This document shows positions 13,301-24,314 of a DNA stretch of 64,000 nt, in pieces. The notes under the pieces were generated by a model. That model did not search any database, had not been told where the DNA came from, and was given only the letters and a program-made list of their open reading frames with translations. The DNA lies in the NCBI RefSeq assembly GCF_000003195.3, contig NC_012876.2, positions 47,301,276 through 47,365,275 of the forward strand. The letters are read 5' to 3'. Position 1 is the stretch's first letter; each line of letters starts with the position of its first letter. Position numbers and translations under genes: made by a program. Origin of the DNA: Sorghum bicolor (Eukaryota > Streptophyta > Magnoliopsida > Poales > Poaceae).

Positions 13301-13681
13301 ATTAGGAATAGATTCAGAGAAAAGAATCAAAGGATTATGATCAGAGACCTCCCTAGGTAGCTTTTTGACTAAAACATTAGGAAAGATATCCTCCCAACCT
13401 TTGGAAATAAGGATTCTATCAAGCTTTTCCAAGGTAGGGTTAGCTTGATTATTTGACCAAGTGAAAACTCCCCCAGACATCTCTAGCTCCCTTAGTTCAT
13501 GAAAGTTGATAAGGGTATTGAAAATATCAGAATATCTCAATGTACCACCAGGCTTATTCCTTTCTACTGCAAATCTGATAATATTAAAATCCCCACCAAC
13601 CAGGAAAGGTTCCTGATTTCTAGTACAGAAAGCTGAAAGCTCAGCTAAGAAGTCCATTTTATGCTCTTCCTGAGCAGCTCC
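10319..13681 (-). pseudogene. LINE ORF2, main part: endonuclease end, reverse transcriptase, zinc-binding domain
   Basis: The 1,120-codon frame runs open from the gypsy insertion site to its stop at 10319. It holds the rest of the apurinic-type endonuclease (VGGDFNII; SDHNPLILF), the non-LTR reverse transcriptase (YRPICLLNCLYKLI, KLDFEKAYDKV, GVRQGDPLSPILFN, catalytic LQYADDTILC) and the C-terminal zf-RVT domain (AKIKIFLWLMLNNAVLTKD, CYFCDKAENLSHLFFQC). ORF2 nicks the target and reverse-transcribes the LINE RNA. The first 111 or so codons lie at 28053-28386 across the gypsy B insertion and are in frame with this part. No internal stop is seen in this stretch. Confidence 0.9.
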
Positions 13682-16600
13682 TGTAACACCCTAGGTGTTA
13701 AGCATGCACTTAGTCTTATCAAAGTCATGCATAAGCATTCCCATCAAGCATAAGCATCATGAGCATGTCTTTCTTTTCAAAATATGATTTTATGTGCTTC
13801 ATTTCATGAGTTTTAAATATGCTAAAAATATGATGCTTGCTTCTAAAAATGTGAAATATTCAAACTAGGTTGATTTATGTGTAAGAAGAATTAAGAACAT
13901 TTTTGTGAAATTTTTGGAGCTATAGAATTTGAGAAATGGAATTTATACAAAATATCCAAAATGAATTTATTTAAAAACCTAGAACTAGGTTTTAATTTGT
14001 AATTCAAATTCTACTTAGAATTTGGTTTTGCTTATTAAAACAAAGTTGTAGAAATTTTGTTTTGGAACAACTTTACTTTTGGGAGAAAATGGTGAAAATG
14101 ATTGGAAAATGGTCAAAATGAATTTGGAAGAGCATTTAAGAAAAGAAATTCAAAAAAAAAGGGAAAAGGGGGCGCTAGCAGGCCGCGGCCTCACTTCTGG
14201 CCCGCTGGCCGAAGCCGGCCCGGCCCGCCCGCGCCTTCCCCTTCCCCTTCCCCTTCCCCTTCCCCGCGCTCGCGCCCACGTCCGCGCGCGGACGGCCTCG
14301 CTGTGCCGCCGTGGCGCGCCGGCAGAGCCTGGCCGCCGCGTGGCGGGCATGCTACGGCGTGGAGAAGCCCTGGTCGGCCACCAGGAGCCCCCGGTCGTGT
14401 CCGCCGAAGCCCCCGCTCCCATTTGCGCCCTCCACCTCACGCTCTCGCCCCTCTGCTCGCTCTCGCGCAGCACTCGCCGCTCCGCCGCACGCCATAGCCG
14501 CCGACGGCTCGGAGCTCCTCTCCCGGCCAGCTCCGGCCCTCTCCTTCCTCTTCGCGACCACCACCGGCTCCGCCTCGTCCTCCCGCGTCGCGTGCTTGCG
14601 CTCTTCCGCGCTCGGTGAGCCCCGCGTGCCCGCTAGAGCTCACCGGAGTGAGTCGGAGCTCCGGCGACCTCTCGGCTCGTACGGTTCTCCCTCTCCTCTC
14701 TGTCTCTGCTTACGTTCGTAGGTGCGTTGGATCCGCCTTGGACTTGCGCACCTTTTTCCGTCGTTAGCTTACGCTCTACCGCCGTGAAACGGCCGGACCA
14801 CGGCGAGCAGCGCCGCCGCGTCCGCCATTCGCGACGGCGAGGTAGTTCCAGTGCTCGTCCGGTGCCAAAGAGGGTACGGTTGGACTCGTCTCGTTCTCGC
14901 GAAGCCGTAGGTGCTCTCGGTGTCGCCGGAAACCTCACCGGCGGCAAGATTCCGGCCGATCCGTGGCCGCGGAATCACGGGGTGGATGACAAGTGGGGTC
15001 ATCTGACCCGCGTGTCCCACCTGTCAGTGAGTCCGGGGGTTTGAACCCGGGTGCGCTTAGCGTTTTAGGTTGTTTTCCGTTTTAAAAGTATTTCCAGAAA
15101 ATGGGTTATGTATTCAAAAATCCATATCTTGAGGAATATAGCTCCAAAAATTGTGAAATAAATTTTGGTGTGTTCCCTGTTTCCAGATCTATAGCCTAGT
15201 ATGTTTGCATGTCATGTTTAAGTAACTTTTCTGTATGAATATACTTTATCCATGTTTTTGCTAAACTTGGAAAATGCACAATAATTAAAATATGACTCAG
15301 AAAAATATGAAACTTGTTTTATGGGCTTTGCATGTATGTTTACTCACTGGAAAAATATTTCTACATATTATTTGCTGTATAAATGAATTTATGGTAATTT
15401 AAATGCTTGTATGGCAGTGATTTATGATTTTTAATAATTAATTGGATCATGCAATAAATCTGGAAAATTTTGTGGGTGTTTCTTATGATATTAGACAAAT
15501 TGTAAAAATATGAAATCTATTGTTTGACACTTATATCACAGTAGAGTGATTATACTTACCCTATGAATTAATCTTGTGATTTTTGTGGCTCAAACTAAGT
15601 ATCCACAAATTATGAAAAATTTACAGTAGACTTTATGCTTAGCTGGTAGTCTCCTGTAATTTTTATGGAAATTATGGATGAACAGAATTGCATGTGATTT
15701 TTAATGGGCCTAGAAATGAATAAAGAAAATTATAAATTGTTGTATATATAGGTTGGATGGAATAAGTTGGGTTTGGTGTATCTTTGAAGCATCATGTGGG
15801 TTGCTGGTTGCGTTTGAAAAATAATTATAGAAGAGAATGCAATAGATGTTTGATTCAGTTAATTGCTCTTGGAGGTTGTTGACTACCTTGTAATGAGCAT
15901 GACCAAGCATATCACTTATGCATCATGTCATGACTCCTTTAGTACCTTCTCATACAAGCATCCACTCGGGCATCTCGCACTCCACTCATAAGCACACCTG
16001 CATCATACAGGCTTGCAGGAGAACGAAGTGGGACCCGAGGAGCCAGAGGAATTCAGGAGCGGGAACCTCCAGAAGCACAGGAACCCGTAGAGGAACTGCA
16101 GGAGTGTCCAGATCACCGACCCAGCACATTTGAGAAAGGCAAGCCCCGGAGCATTCTAAATCTCCCTATTCTCGCTAACTTATACAAAGCACTATACTTG
16201 TTCTACTATATTGCATTTAAGTGATAGGAATTGCTTGATACCGTTGATGCATATGTACTCCTTGTTACCCTTACTCGTTCACCTACCTTGTCCTATGTAG
16301 ATAGGCACGGAGTCTATGCTTAGCTTGCTTAGTCCGGTAGAAGTCGGGTGATTTCCTGTCACCTGCGAGATATAGGTGGTTACCTGCTTGATTAAGCATG
16401 GATTGCTTGGGGAAAAGAATAACCAAGTGTGGAATGTAACTGGAGACCGGGCAGGGTCTTATAGTGGGTTGACCATAGTGCCCCTGCCTGTGTCGATTAA
16501 GGACCGATCGTTGACGGCCCTCTTGTCATGTTGAATGCATGCCCCACATTTAGCTGGAAGGATAAGTCATTCCGACCGCGAAGCCTGAGCACTATCCGGG

Positions 16601-17645
16601 CCGGGAATCGGCCCGATGTACGCGCTGTATTGGTGATGGTTGAGGAGAACGACGAGGGCGCGGCGCGCAACCTTGGTATACCTTGGATACCTCGATCGCC
16701 GGAACGGTCCTCGGGACGGGCGGTGCCTGTCGAACCTGCGAATTGGTCCTGGATAGTGCAATACGGTGACCTATAGCTCACTTGATCAGTGAGTGTGGTT
16801 TGTGTGGGGAATAAACTCGCCAGCTGGTTAGAAATCGATTCGAATCGCCATCGCTCCTGGATAGTGAGCACTTGACATGAGCCCTGTCCTCGTAGTAAGG
16901 ACTATGGAACACTTGGGTTATAATGATGAATGGTTATAAGAAATGCTATGACGAGGTACTATCATAGTCTTATGCTTGCTTGTAATAGTGCAGGTGCAAA
17001 CCTAGATGATAGGTAATGATACTTTCAACTTGAGCAAATTAAAAGAAGAAAGACTTATGTAGGTTATTATAATAAAATCCTGCGGTTTTGCAAAGTGGTT
17101 GTCAGCTACCCCACTATATAGCCTTCATTATCCTTGATGAGTCTTTATTTTAATTTTATGACGGGTAAGTCTAGCTGAGTACCTTCTCGTACTCAGGGTT
17201 CTACTCCCATGTTGTTTTGCAGATGGTCAAATGTACTTTGGTTATTGCATCCTCTGTCTGTACCCAGCCATGGGTGATGACTAGACCAAGGGCGATGGTC
17301 ACTCCATCTCTTCTTTTGCTTTGGTGGGAATGACCAAACTATGGCACTGTATTAGACTAAGCGCGTGTGTTGTATTTTCGAACTATGAAGCTTCCGCTAC
17401 TTGAAGAACTTGGGTTGTAATAACTTTAAGTACTCCGATGTATTTTATAAACGTTGTAACCTAGGTGTATTTATGGATGGCTACCGCTAAACTTATTACG
17501 ATCTTGGCTGTTGTACGATGTGTGGTTTGAAATCCTTCAAGATTTCACGGACTACCGGGATTATATGGGCTTAAGCCTGATGGTTTGACTATGCAAATGG
17601 TCGTTGTTAGGCTTAATCTCTTATAATTTGTTCGGTTCTGTTACA
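13682..17645 (+). mobile_element. Gypsy B 5' LTR (3,964 bp)
   Basis: The boundaries are TGTAACACCC and TTCTGTTACA. The LTR has an AT-rich outer part, a strongly GC-rich stretch at about 14160-15050 with a CCTTCC hexamer repeated five times (14234-14263), and AT-rich remainder. Compared with the 3' LTR it carries about 215 bp (about 15836-16050) that the other lacks, and two more hexamer units. Several short open frames in the GC-rich part have no recognisable protein content. Confidence 0.9.
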
Positions 17646-17647
17646 GC

Positions 17648-17664
17648 TGGTATCGGAGCAAGGT
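17648..17664 (+). other. Gypsy B primer-binding site (initiator Met tRNA)
   Basis: TGGTATCGGAGCAAGGT starts two bases after the LTR end. It resembles the initiator methionine tRNA 3' complement TGGTATCAGAGC with one change in the first twelve bases. This is the usual primer of Tekay-type elements and fixes the 5' LTR boundary. Confidence 0.85.
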
Positions 17665-18465
17665 TTAGCGAGTTACTGTTCATAAGTACGTTCTAAACAA
17701 AATCTAAACCGGTCTAATAAAGGATTTTATTAATTAATAATGATCAAGGTGTTAAACTAAGTTTTGGAAAACTATCTAGTGTGCCATGGTCATATCCTTT
17801 ATGCCCAGTTAAGAACTCTAAGGTGGCTAGTTAAGTACTGACTTGGGGGTTAATGCATCATATTTTTATTTCGTCGCTCATATGGCGTGCAATAGTATGA
17901 GTGCCATTCATTTGAGTGGTAATGTATGGATCCATTTTTCCTCTACGCCACGGTAAGTGGGAGCTGTGAGAGCATGATCGGATACACTGCCGGTCTAGGG
18001 GAGTGTTGCTAGGTACTGTGTCATGCACACATGTTTTGGTGTGTCTTGGAAACAGTACCGCATGTTGGGAATTCCGTCCTGAGAGGCGATGCCGTCAATA
18101 GGGCGATGATGTGGGTAGTGACACATCACATGCATGGACGGGTGTCAGTGTATGTGAAGTGCATAGTTTTAAATTTTGTTTTGCATTAGCATACTGTGGG
18201 TGGGCTAAAGTGAGTTTTCTGCAGGTACCCTAACCACGTTCTCGCTTAGAACGCTAGTTACGTTATGAGAGAACGTTGTGTGCCACCGCATATACCGCTT
18301 AGTGTTAACCTTTGTTTCTAAGTTTGTGAGATCGTAAGTTCGTGCATGCATCATGTTCATGTCATATCATTGCTTACTTTCCCCCTTAATCTAATCTGTC
18401 CCAATTCTAAATAAAATAATTAAAGGTAATCCTCGCTCTTACCCACGGTATTCCATTTGCAGCAG
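17665..18465 (+). other. Gypsy B untranslated leader
   Basis: About 800 bp without convincing coding sequence lies between the primer site and the extra ORF. It ends in a pyrimidine-containing stretch and CCATTTGCAG at 18453-18462, a possible 3' splice site just before the ATG at 18466. Packaging and dimerisation signals would be expected here, but none can be identified by eye. Confidence 0.6.
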
Positions 18466-19505
18466 ATGGCACGCACTAGGCTCACCGCTCGCAAGTCCAC
18501 TGGTGGGCGGGCCCCTCACCATCCGTTGGCAGCTAGGAGCTCGCGACATAAGAGCAAGTTCCAGGAGGAGTTTGGGATGCCCACTTTGCTTTGGAGGGTT
18601 CTCAGTTCGATGGGGTATCCCGAAGGAAGGGAGCCTCGCTACTATTGGGATAAGGAGCCGCTTGGTGACGAGACCCTGGTGGGGATCGAGGCAGTTGTCC
18701 CTACCAGTGGAGGAGACCCTGCTTGGGGCGGCTGGGTGTACGAGTCTCGAGGTGTCACACCTTTCCACGGTGCCAGCAGGGCAGCTTTCGCAGTTCTGAG
18801 AGACCTCATGGAGAGGTTTCCACAGGAGCTGGCCCACGCCTTCGCTGGGGTGTTTCCCCGGGGTGACCCCTACACTTCGGTGTGGGATCAGTCCGAGGTG
18901 AATGCTCTAGAGAGGATTGCGGATGAGGACCAGCACAGTGACGGTGCAGCTATGAGTGCCATGTACGCGTTGATGAAGACCTATGGAGGCCTGGAGCGTT
19001 GTTTGGGTCGTTTGTCCGGGTCTCTTCTCACCGTCCAGGATGAGAAGCGTCAGTTGCAGCGTGAGTTTGACTCTGAGGTTGAGAGGCTACAGGCAGAGTT
19101 GGCCCGTGTGACCAGAGAGAGAGACCAGGCAGTCCAGAAGAACAGTGAGCTGAGCCAGGACATGCTTGCAGTGCGAGAGCAGAGGGCAGGGTGACTACTG
19201 CTCATAGGAACTGTGAGCGCATGCTAGTCCATGTGCTTGGACAAAGGAATGAAGCCTGGCACGAGGAGGACACTTTGAGGGCCCGACAGCTAGAGCTAGA
19301 GCAGCAGCTAGCTAATGCTGAGTACAATGAGAACTTGCATGAGGAGATCCACTAGCTGCATAACCAGCTCCACCCTCACCACCTGCCTGGAGCAGCAGAG
19401 CTAGACTCTGAGGACGAGATGGATGCGGATCCCGAGATCAGAGCAGCTGCTAGTGGAGATGAGGATGAGGATGGCTCCGGCATGGACAGTGACCATAGCG
19501 AGTAG
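18466..19505 (+). pseudogene. Extra ORF of gypsy B with a histone H3 tail-like N-terminus, coiled coil and acidic tail
   Basis: From ATG 18466 the protein begins M-ARTRLTARKSTGGRAP, which matches the H3 tail: 15 of residues 1-21 after Met are identical, including R2, T3 and the block T6-G13 around K9/S10, with K4 and K14 replaced by Arg. H3 K27 is not preserved. There is no histone fold. Residues about 30-170 form a Trp/aromatic-containing region I do not recognise (RVLSSMGYPEGREPRYYW, RFPQELAHAFAGVF); about 185-245 is a coiled coil of heptad Leu/Glu/Arg (QLQREFDSEVERLQAELARV). The frame breaks at 19192-19194 (TGA) through an indel, continues one frame over with a TAG at 19354-19356, and ends at 19505 in an Asp/Glu/Ser-rich tail (DSEDEMDADPE, SGDEDEDGSGMDSD). 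About 346 residues in the unbroken form. Function unknown. Confidence 0.75.
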
Positions 19506-19828
19506 ATACTAGGGCTCTAGAGCTAGCCCTTCTTCTTGTGTTGTTGTATGTTGCATGGCATGTCGTGTACTTTTGGATCTGGGCTATGTAAGACTTTATG
19601 AGTAAATGCTGAAAGTCCAGTGTATGTATGCTGGCAAGTTGGATGTATGCGAATCTTGTTGCGTGAATGTTGAGTAATCTGTTCTTGATGTTGTGCGTAG
19701 ATGATGAATTGTTGTGCCCCTGTTTATTGTGCGAATTTATTCCCTCAGTAAATTCAGTGTGGCATGATTCTACACATTTCTACTGTTGCTGGCAACTCCT
19801 AACGATTGCTTATCATTGACGTATGCAG

Positions 19829-20510
19829 ATGGTGCAAACACGTGGCGGGGGTAACAGCAATCCGGGCCTTGGAGCAGGTACATCCGGAGGTGGGGCTCCA
19901 CGGAATGAGGACAGAGTACCAACACCGCCACCACCACCACCTCCTCCGTACACCGCGGACGTGTTTTTCGCGCAGTTTCTGGGGAGCCAACGCAACATGG
20001 AACAGATGCAACGCAACATGGAAGAGGCTCTGCGCAACATAGCTGACAACACCCGTCGTGGGGATAACCAGGGCGGCCGTGAAGTCAACCAGTACAGTTC
20101 GTTCAAGGACTTCATGGATACCAAGCCACCGATCTTCAAAGAGGCTTTGGAACCGCTCGAAGTAGATGAGTGGATCAACACTATGGAGCAGAAGTTTCGT
20201 CTTCTCCGAATGACAGAAGAACTTAAGGTTGAGTATGCGGCGCATCAGTTGCAAGGACCCGCCGGGAAAGCTGTGGTCCCATCACCGTACCACCTACCCA
20301 GAGGGGATCCCAATTACCTGGAACCGTTTCACCACAGCTTTTCGGGGAAATTACATTCCTCCGGGTGTGGCTGAAATGAAGGTTGGGGAGTTCATGAGGC
20401 TGTCCCAGGGGACGAAATCGGTAAAGGAGTATCTACATGCTTTCAATAATCTCGCTCGCTATGCCCCTGAGTTTGTAAACACGGAGGCTAAGAAGATTGC
20501 TAGTTTCTAG
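19829..20510 (+). pseudogene. Gypsy B gag (first part, frameshifted)
   Basis: ATG 19829 sits directly after a possible splice acceptor (GTATGCAG). The N-terminus is Gly-rich with a run of prolines ([10 protein letters not shown]), then MEQMQRNMEEALRNIADN and a retrotrans_gag domain (FKDFMDTKPPIFKEALEPLE, WINTMEQKFRLL). An indel near 20270 moves the reading frame to the one that continues FRGNYIPPGVAEMKVGEF and KSVKEYLHAFNNLARY; a TAG at 20508-20510 interrupts it. The remainder of Gag with the zinc knuckle is fused to pol downstream. Confidence 0.85.
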
Positions 20511-20516
20511 AGGGGC

Positions 20517-23500
20517 TTGAATCCAAAGATGCTAAAGACCATGGGTACAGGGGCCAGGGCTACCTTCAATGCCTATATCAGTGACTGTCTGACCCAGGAG
20601 AACAATAACAACAACTACAGCGCATCCAAGTCACGTAAGAGGGCTTTTGAAGCCGGATCATCTCAGTCCAGGGCACCAGTGGCAGGGCGACAACAGTATC
20701 GTCCTCCTACCCCAGGTGCTAGGTTCCGACCGCCGCAAAGAAGGAACACCGGGCATCCAACACAGCAGAAGCCGTACAAGGTGGCGATAGCTCCTGCCAA
20801 GCCAAAGGCAATTCAAGCTGCAGCACCTGCCGTCAACAATGCGCCCAAGGGTCCGTGCTATAACTGCCACAAGATGGGGCACTTTGCTAAGGAATGTCCC
20901 TACCCCAAGAGGCAGCAGCCAACCTATCCAGCTCGTGTGCACCATACCTCGATCGAGGAGATCCCAGAAGGAGAACCGGTAACAGCTGGTATGTTTCCTG
21001 TCAACCAACATCTCGCAGTTGTTTTGTTTGATTCTGGATCATCGCATTCATTCATGAGCCAAGCATTTGCACAAAAGCATTATCAGTCAGTTACTGAGTT
21101 AGGTTATGGCTATCGCATCAGCTCAACCGGAGCCGATGTGTTGACTAATAAAACAGTAACAGGAGTTACTTTGGATATCAGTGGCCGGAGGTTTCGTGTA
21201 AACCTTGTGGTCATGCCAGGACTGGTTTTGGATGTCATCATTGGAATGAACAAGATGACTGACTGGGGCGCGGTTATAGATGCCGGGAATAGAACTCTTT
21301 CCCTCAGAGACCCACAAGGGAAGGGTGTGCTTCAGGTCAAGCTACCCAGATGGTTGGACTTCACCAGTCTTTCATGTGCAGTACAAGTAGTTCCACTAGA
21401 ACACATACCCGTGGTATGTGAGTTCCCTGATGTGTTTCCTGAGGATTTACCAGGACTTCCCCCAGATAGGGAAGTGGAGTTTGCAATCGAGTTGATACCG
21501 GGTACAGCACCTATATCTAGAAGGCCGTATCGGATGCCACCAAACGAACTCGCTGAGTTGAAGAATCAACTAAAAGAATTACTGGATAAAGGGTTCATCC
21601 GGCCAAGCTCGTCGGAATGGGGTTGTCCAGCGTTGTTTGTGAAAAAGAAGGATCAGTCATTGCGCATGTGCATGGACTATCGTCCACTCAATGCAGTGAC
21701 AATTAAGAATAAGTATCCTTTACCAAGGATTGACATCCTGTTTGATCAGTTGTCCAAGGCAAGAGTGTTTTCTAAGATAGATTTGAGGTCTGGATATCAC
21801 CAAATCAAGATTCGTCCGCAAGATATCCTGAAGACTGCTTTTTCCACCAGATATGGGTTGTATGAGTATCTTGTCATGTCCTTTGGATTAACAAATGCTC
21901 CTGCATACTTTATGTATCTGATGAATTCGGTCTTTATGCCAGAATTGGATAAGTTTGTTGTGGTGTTTATCGATGATATCCTGGTTTATTCAGAAAATGA
22001 GCAAGATCACGCCGAACATCTGAGAGTCGTGCTGACACAATTACGAGAGCATCAGTTATATGCCAAGTTCAGCAAGTGTGAATTCTGGTTAAAGAGAGTT
22101 CCTTTCCTAGGGCACATTCTGTCTGAAGAAGGGATTGCCGTAGATCCATCCAAAGTGCAAGAGGTTATGGACTGGAAGGCACCAACTTCTGTCTCGGAAG
22201 TTAGAAGTTTTCTTGGTCTGGCCAGGTATTATCGTCGTTTCATACCTGACTTCTCCAAGATTGCTAAGCCAATGACAAGTTTGCTACAAAAGGATCATAA
22301 GTTTGTCTGGACGGAAGGGTGTGAGTTAGCCTTCCGCACCTTGCGAATGTTGCTAACCACTGCCCCCGTTCTGGCACAACCTAATATAGAAAATCCGTTT
22401 GATGTGTTTTGTGACGCATAGAAGAGTGCCCTGGGGTGTGTGTTGATGCAAGATTGCAGGGTGATAGCTTATGCTTCTCGACAGTTGAGAAAGCACGAAG
22501 TCAACTACCCAACGCACGACCTCGAGTTAGCCGTAGTAGTGCACGCTTTGAAGATTTGGAGACATTATCTGCTGGGAAATAAGTGTCACATTTATACCGA
22601 ACATAAGAGTTTGAAGTATATCTTCACTCAGTCCGAGCTAAATATGAGGCAACGACGGTGGTTAGAGTTAATCAAGGACTATGATCTGGAAGTTCACTAT
22701 CATCCGGGCAAGGCTAATGTGGTAGCAGATGCGTTGAGTCGTAAACCGCACTATCAAGTGGTTCAACCGTTGTTTGAAGATGGGTTCAACCTTATGCATC
22801 CTGAGGTCTTATGTCACATACAACTCAATTGTTCACTTGAGAGTCAAGTCATTGAAGGACAGAAAACAGACAAGGGTATTTTCCACATCAAAGAGAAGAT
22901 CAAAGATGACCCAAAAACTCAATTTCGAGTTGATGAGAAAGGGGTACTGTGGTTTCAACATCGGTTAGTAGTTCCGAAAGATCGGGAATTGAAGAATTGC
23001 ATCATGGATGAAGCTCATCTCTCTAAGCTTTCTATTCATCCTGGCAGTAGCAAAATGTATCAAGATCTAAGACCCCACTTTTGGTGGACCAAGATGAAGA
23101 AAGAAATAGCCGCATATGTAGCCCGTTGCGACACGTGTTGCAGAGTTAAGGCCATCCATATGAAGCCTGCAGGTCTGTTACAACCGTTATCCGTTCCAGA
23201 GTGGAAATGGGAAGAGGTCAGTATGGACTTTATCACGGGTTTACCAACAACAAGGAAGGGGAATGACTCGATTTGGGTAATCATGGATCGACTGACCAAA
23301 TCGGCCCATTTCATTCCTGTGAAGACCCGCTACCGACCTCCTGAGTATGCGGATATATATATGGCTGAGATTGTCAAGTTGCATGGTATTCCCATGACCA
23401 TCATATCAGATAGAGGACCGCAATTCACCGCTCACTTCTGGGAGCGCATGCATAAGAGTTTGGGAACCAGTCTGATAAGAAGCACGGCGTACCATCCCCA

Positions 23501-24302
23501 GACTTCAGGTCAAACGGAAAGGCTAAACCAAGTATTGGAAGATATGCTGAGGGCCTGTGTGCTATCGTCCAAGGGATCATGGGAGTCATGGCTACCTCTG
23601 GCTGAATTCTCCTACAATAACAGTTATCAAGAGAGCATCAAGATGGCCCCGTTCGAAGCTCTGTATGGTCGGAGATGTAGAACTCCGTTGAACTGGGTTG
23701 AACCGGGTGAAAGAAGATACTATGGTATCGACTTTGTGAATGAGGCAGAGAAGAAGGTACAAATCATACAGCAGCATATGCAAGCAGCACAATCCCGACA
23801 AAAGAGTTATGCCGATAAGAGAAGGAGGCCACTTGAATTCAATATAGGTGACTATGTGTACCTCAAGGTTACGCCAATGAAGAAAGTTCAACGTTTCCGA
23901 GTTCGAAGCAAGCTTGCACCCAGATATGTGGGACCGTACCAAGTGCTGGAGAGGAAAGGCCCAGTGGCCTACAAGATCCAGTTACCTGAAGAGTTGAGCT
24001 CGATCTTTCCGGTCTTCCATGTGTCGCAACTGCGGAAATGTCTGAAGGTACCTGAACAAAGAATTGAACCTCGAGGAATCAAGATAAAAGGAGACCTGGA
24101 GTATAAAGAGCAGCCAGTGGGGATTGTGGATACCAAGGAGCGAGTAACCCGAAACAAAATTGTTAGAACATATAAGGTGGTGTGGAGTCATCATGACGAT
24201 AGGGATGCCACCTGGGAAACAGAGGATTACTTGAAAACAGTTTATCCAAAATTTCATAAGAAATGGTTAGTAACCCAAAATCTCGGGACGAGATTTCCCT
24301 AA
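20517..24302 (+). pseudogene. Gypsy B gag-pol: zinc knuckle, protease, RT, RNase H, integrase, chromodomain
   Basis: The frame is shared with the 3' part of gag. In order: zinc knuckle [14 protein letters not shown] (about 20863-20904), protease [13 protein letters not shown], reverse transcriptase ([31 protein letters not shown], catalytic FIDDILVYS), RNase H ([23 protein letters not shown]), integrase zinc-binding CDTCC, integrase core ([28 protein letters not shown]), and C-terminal chromodomain ([19 protein letters not shown], about 24163-24222). A TAG at 22419-22421 falls in the first RNase H motif (FCDA). The RNase H position usually TDH reads TEH. Pol stop TAA at 24300-24302 overlaps the polypurine tract. 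The chromodomain is thought to direct integration to methylated H3. Confidence 0.93.
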
Positions 24303-24313
24303 GGGGGGAAGGG
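24301..24313 (+). other. Gypsy B polypurine tract
   Basis: AAGGGGGGAAGGG, followed by C and then the 3' LTR start TGTAAC at 24315. It primes plus-strand DNA synthesis and overlaps the pol stop codon. Confidence 0.85.
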
Positions 24314-24314
24314 C

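Noticed and set aside
14079..15044. Several overlapping open frames on both strands in the GC-rich part of the gypsy B LTRs (again at 24712-25663)
   Set aside because: They are long because GC-rich sequence has few stops; they are low-complexity Ala/Arg/Pro/Ser and present only as part of the LTR.
18466..18560. A genuine histone H3 gene or pseudogene
   Set aside because: Similarity ends after about 21 residues, the histone fold is absent, and the frame lies in the normal internal region of the gypsy element.
18439..18837. 132-codon antisense frame opposite the H3-like ORF
   Set aside because: It is a shadow of the coding strand without recognisable features.
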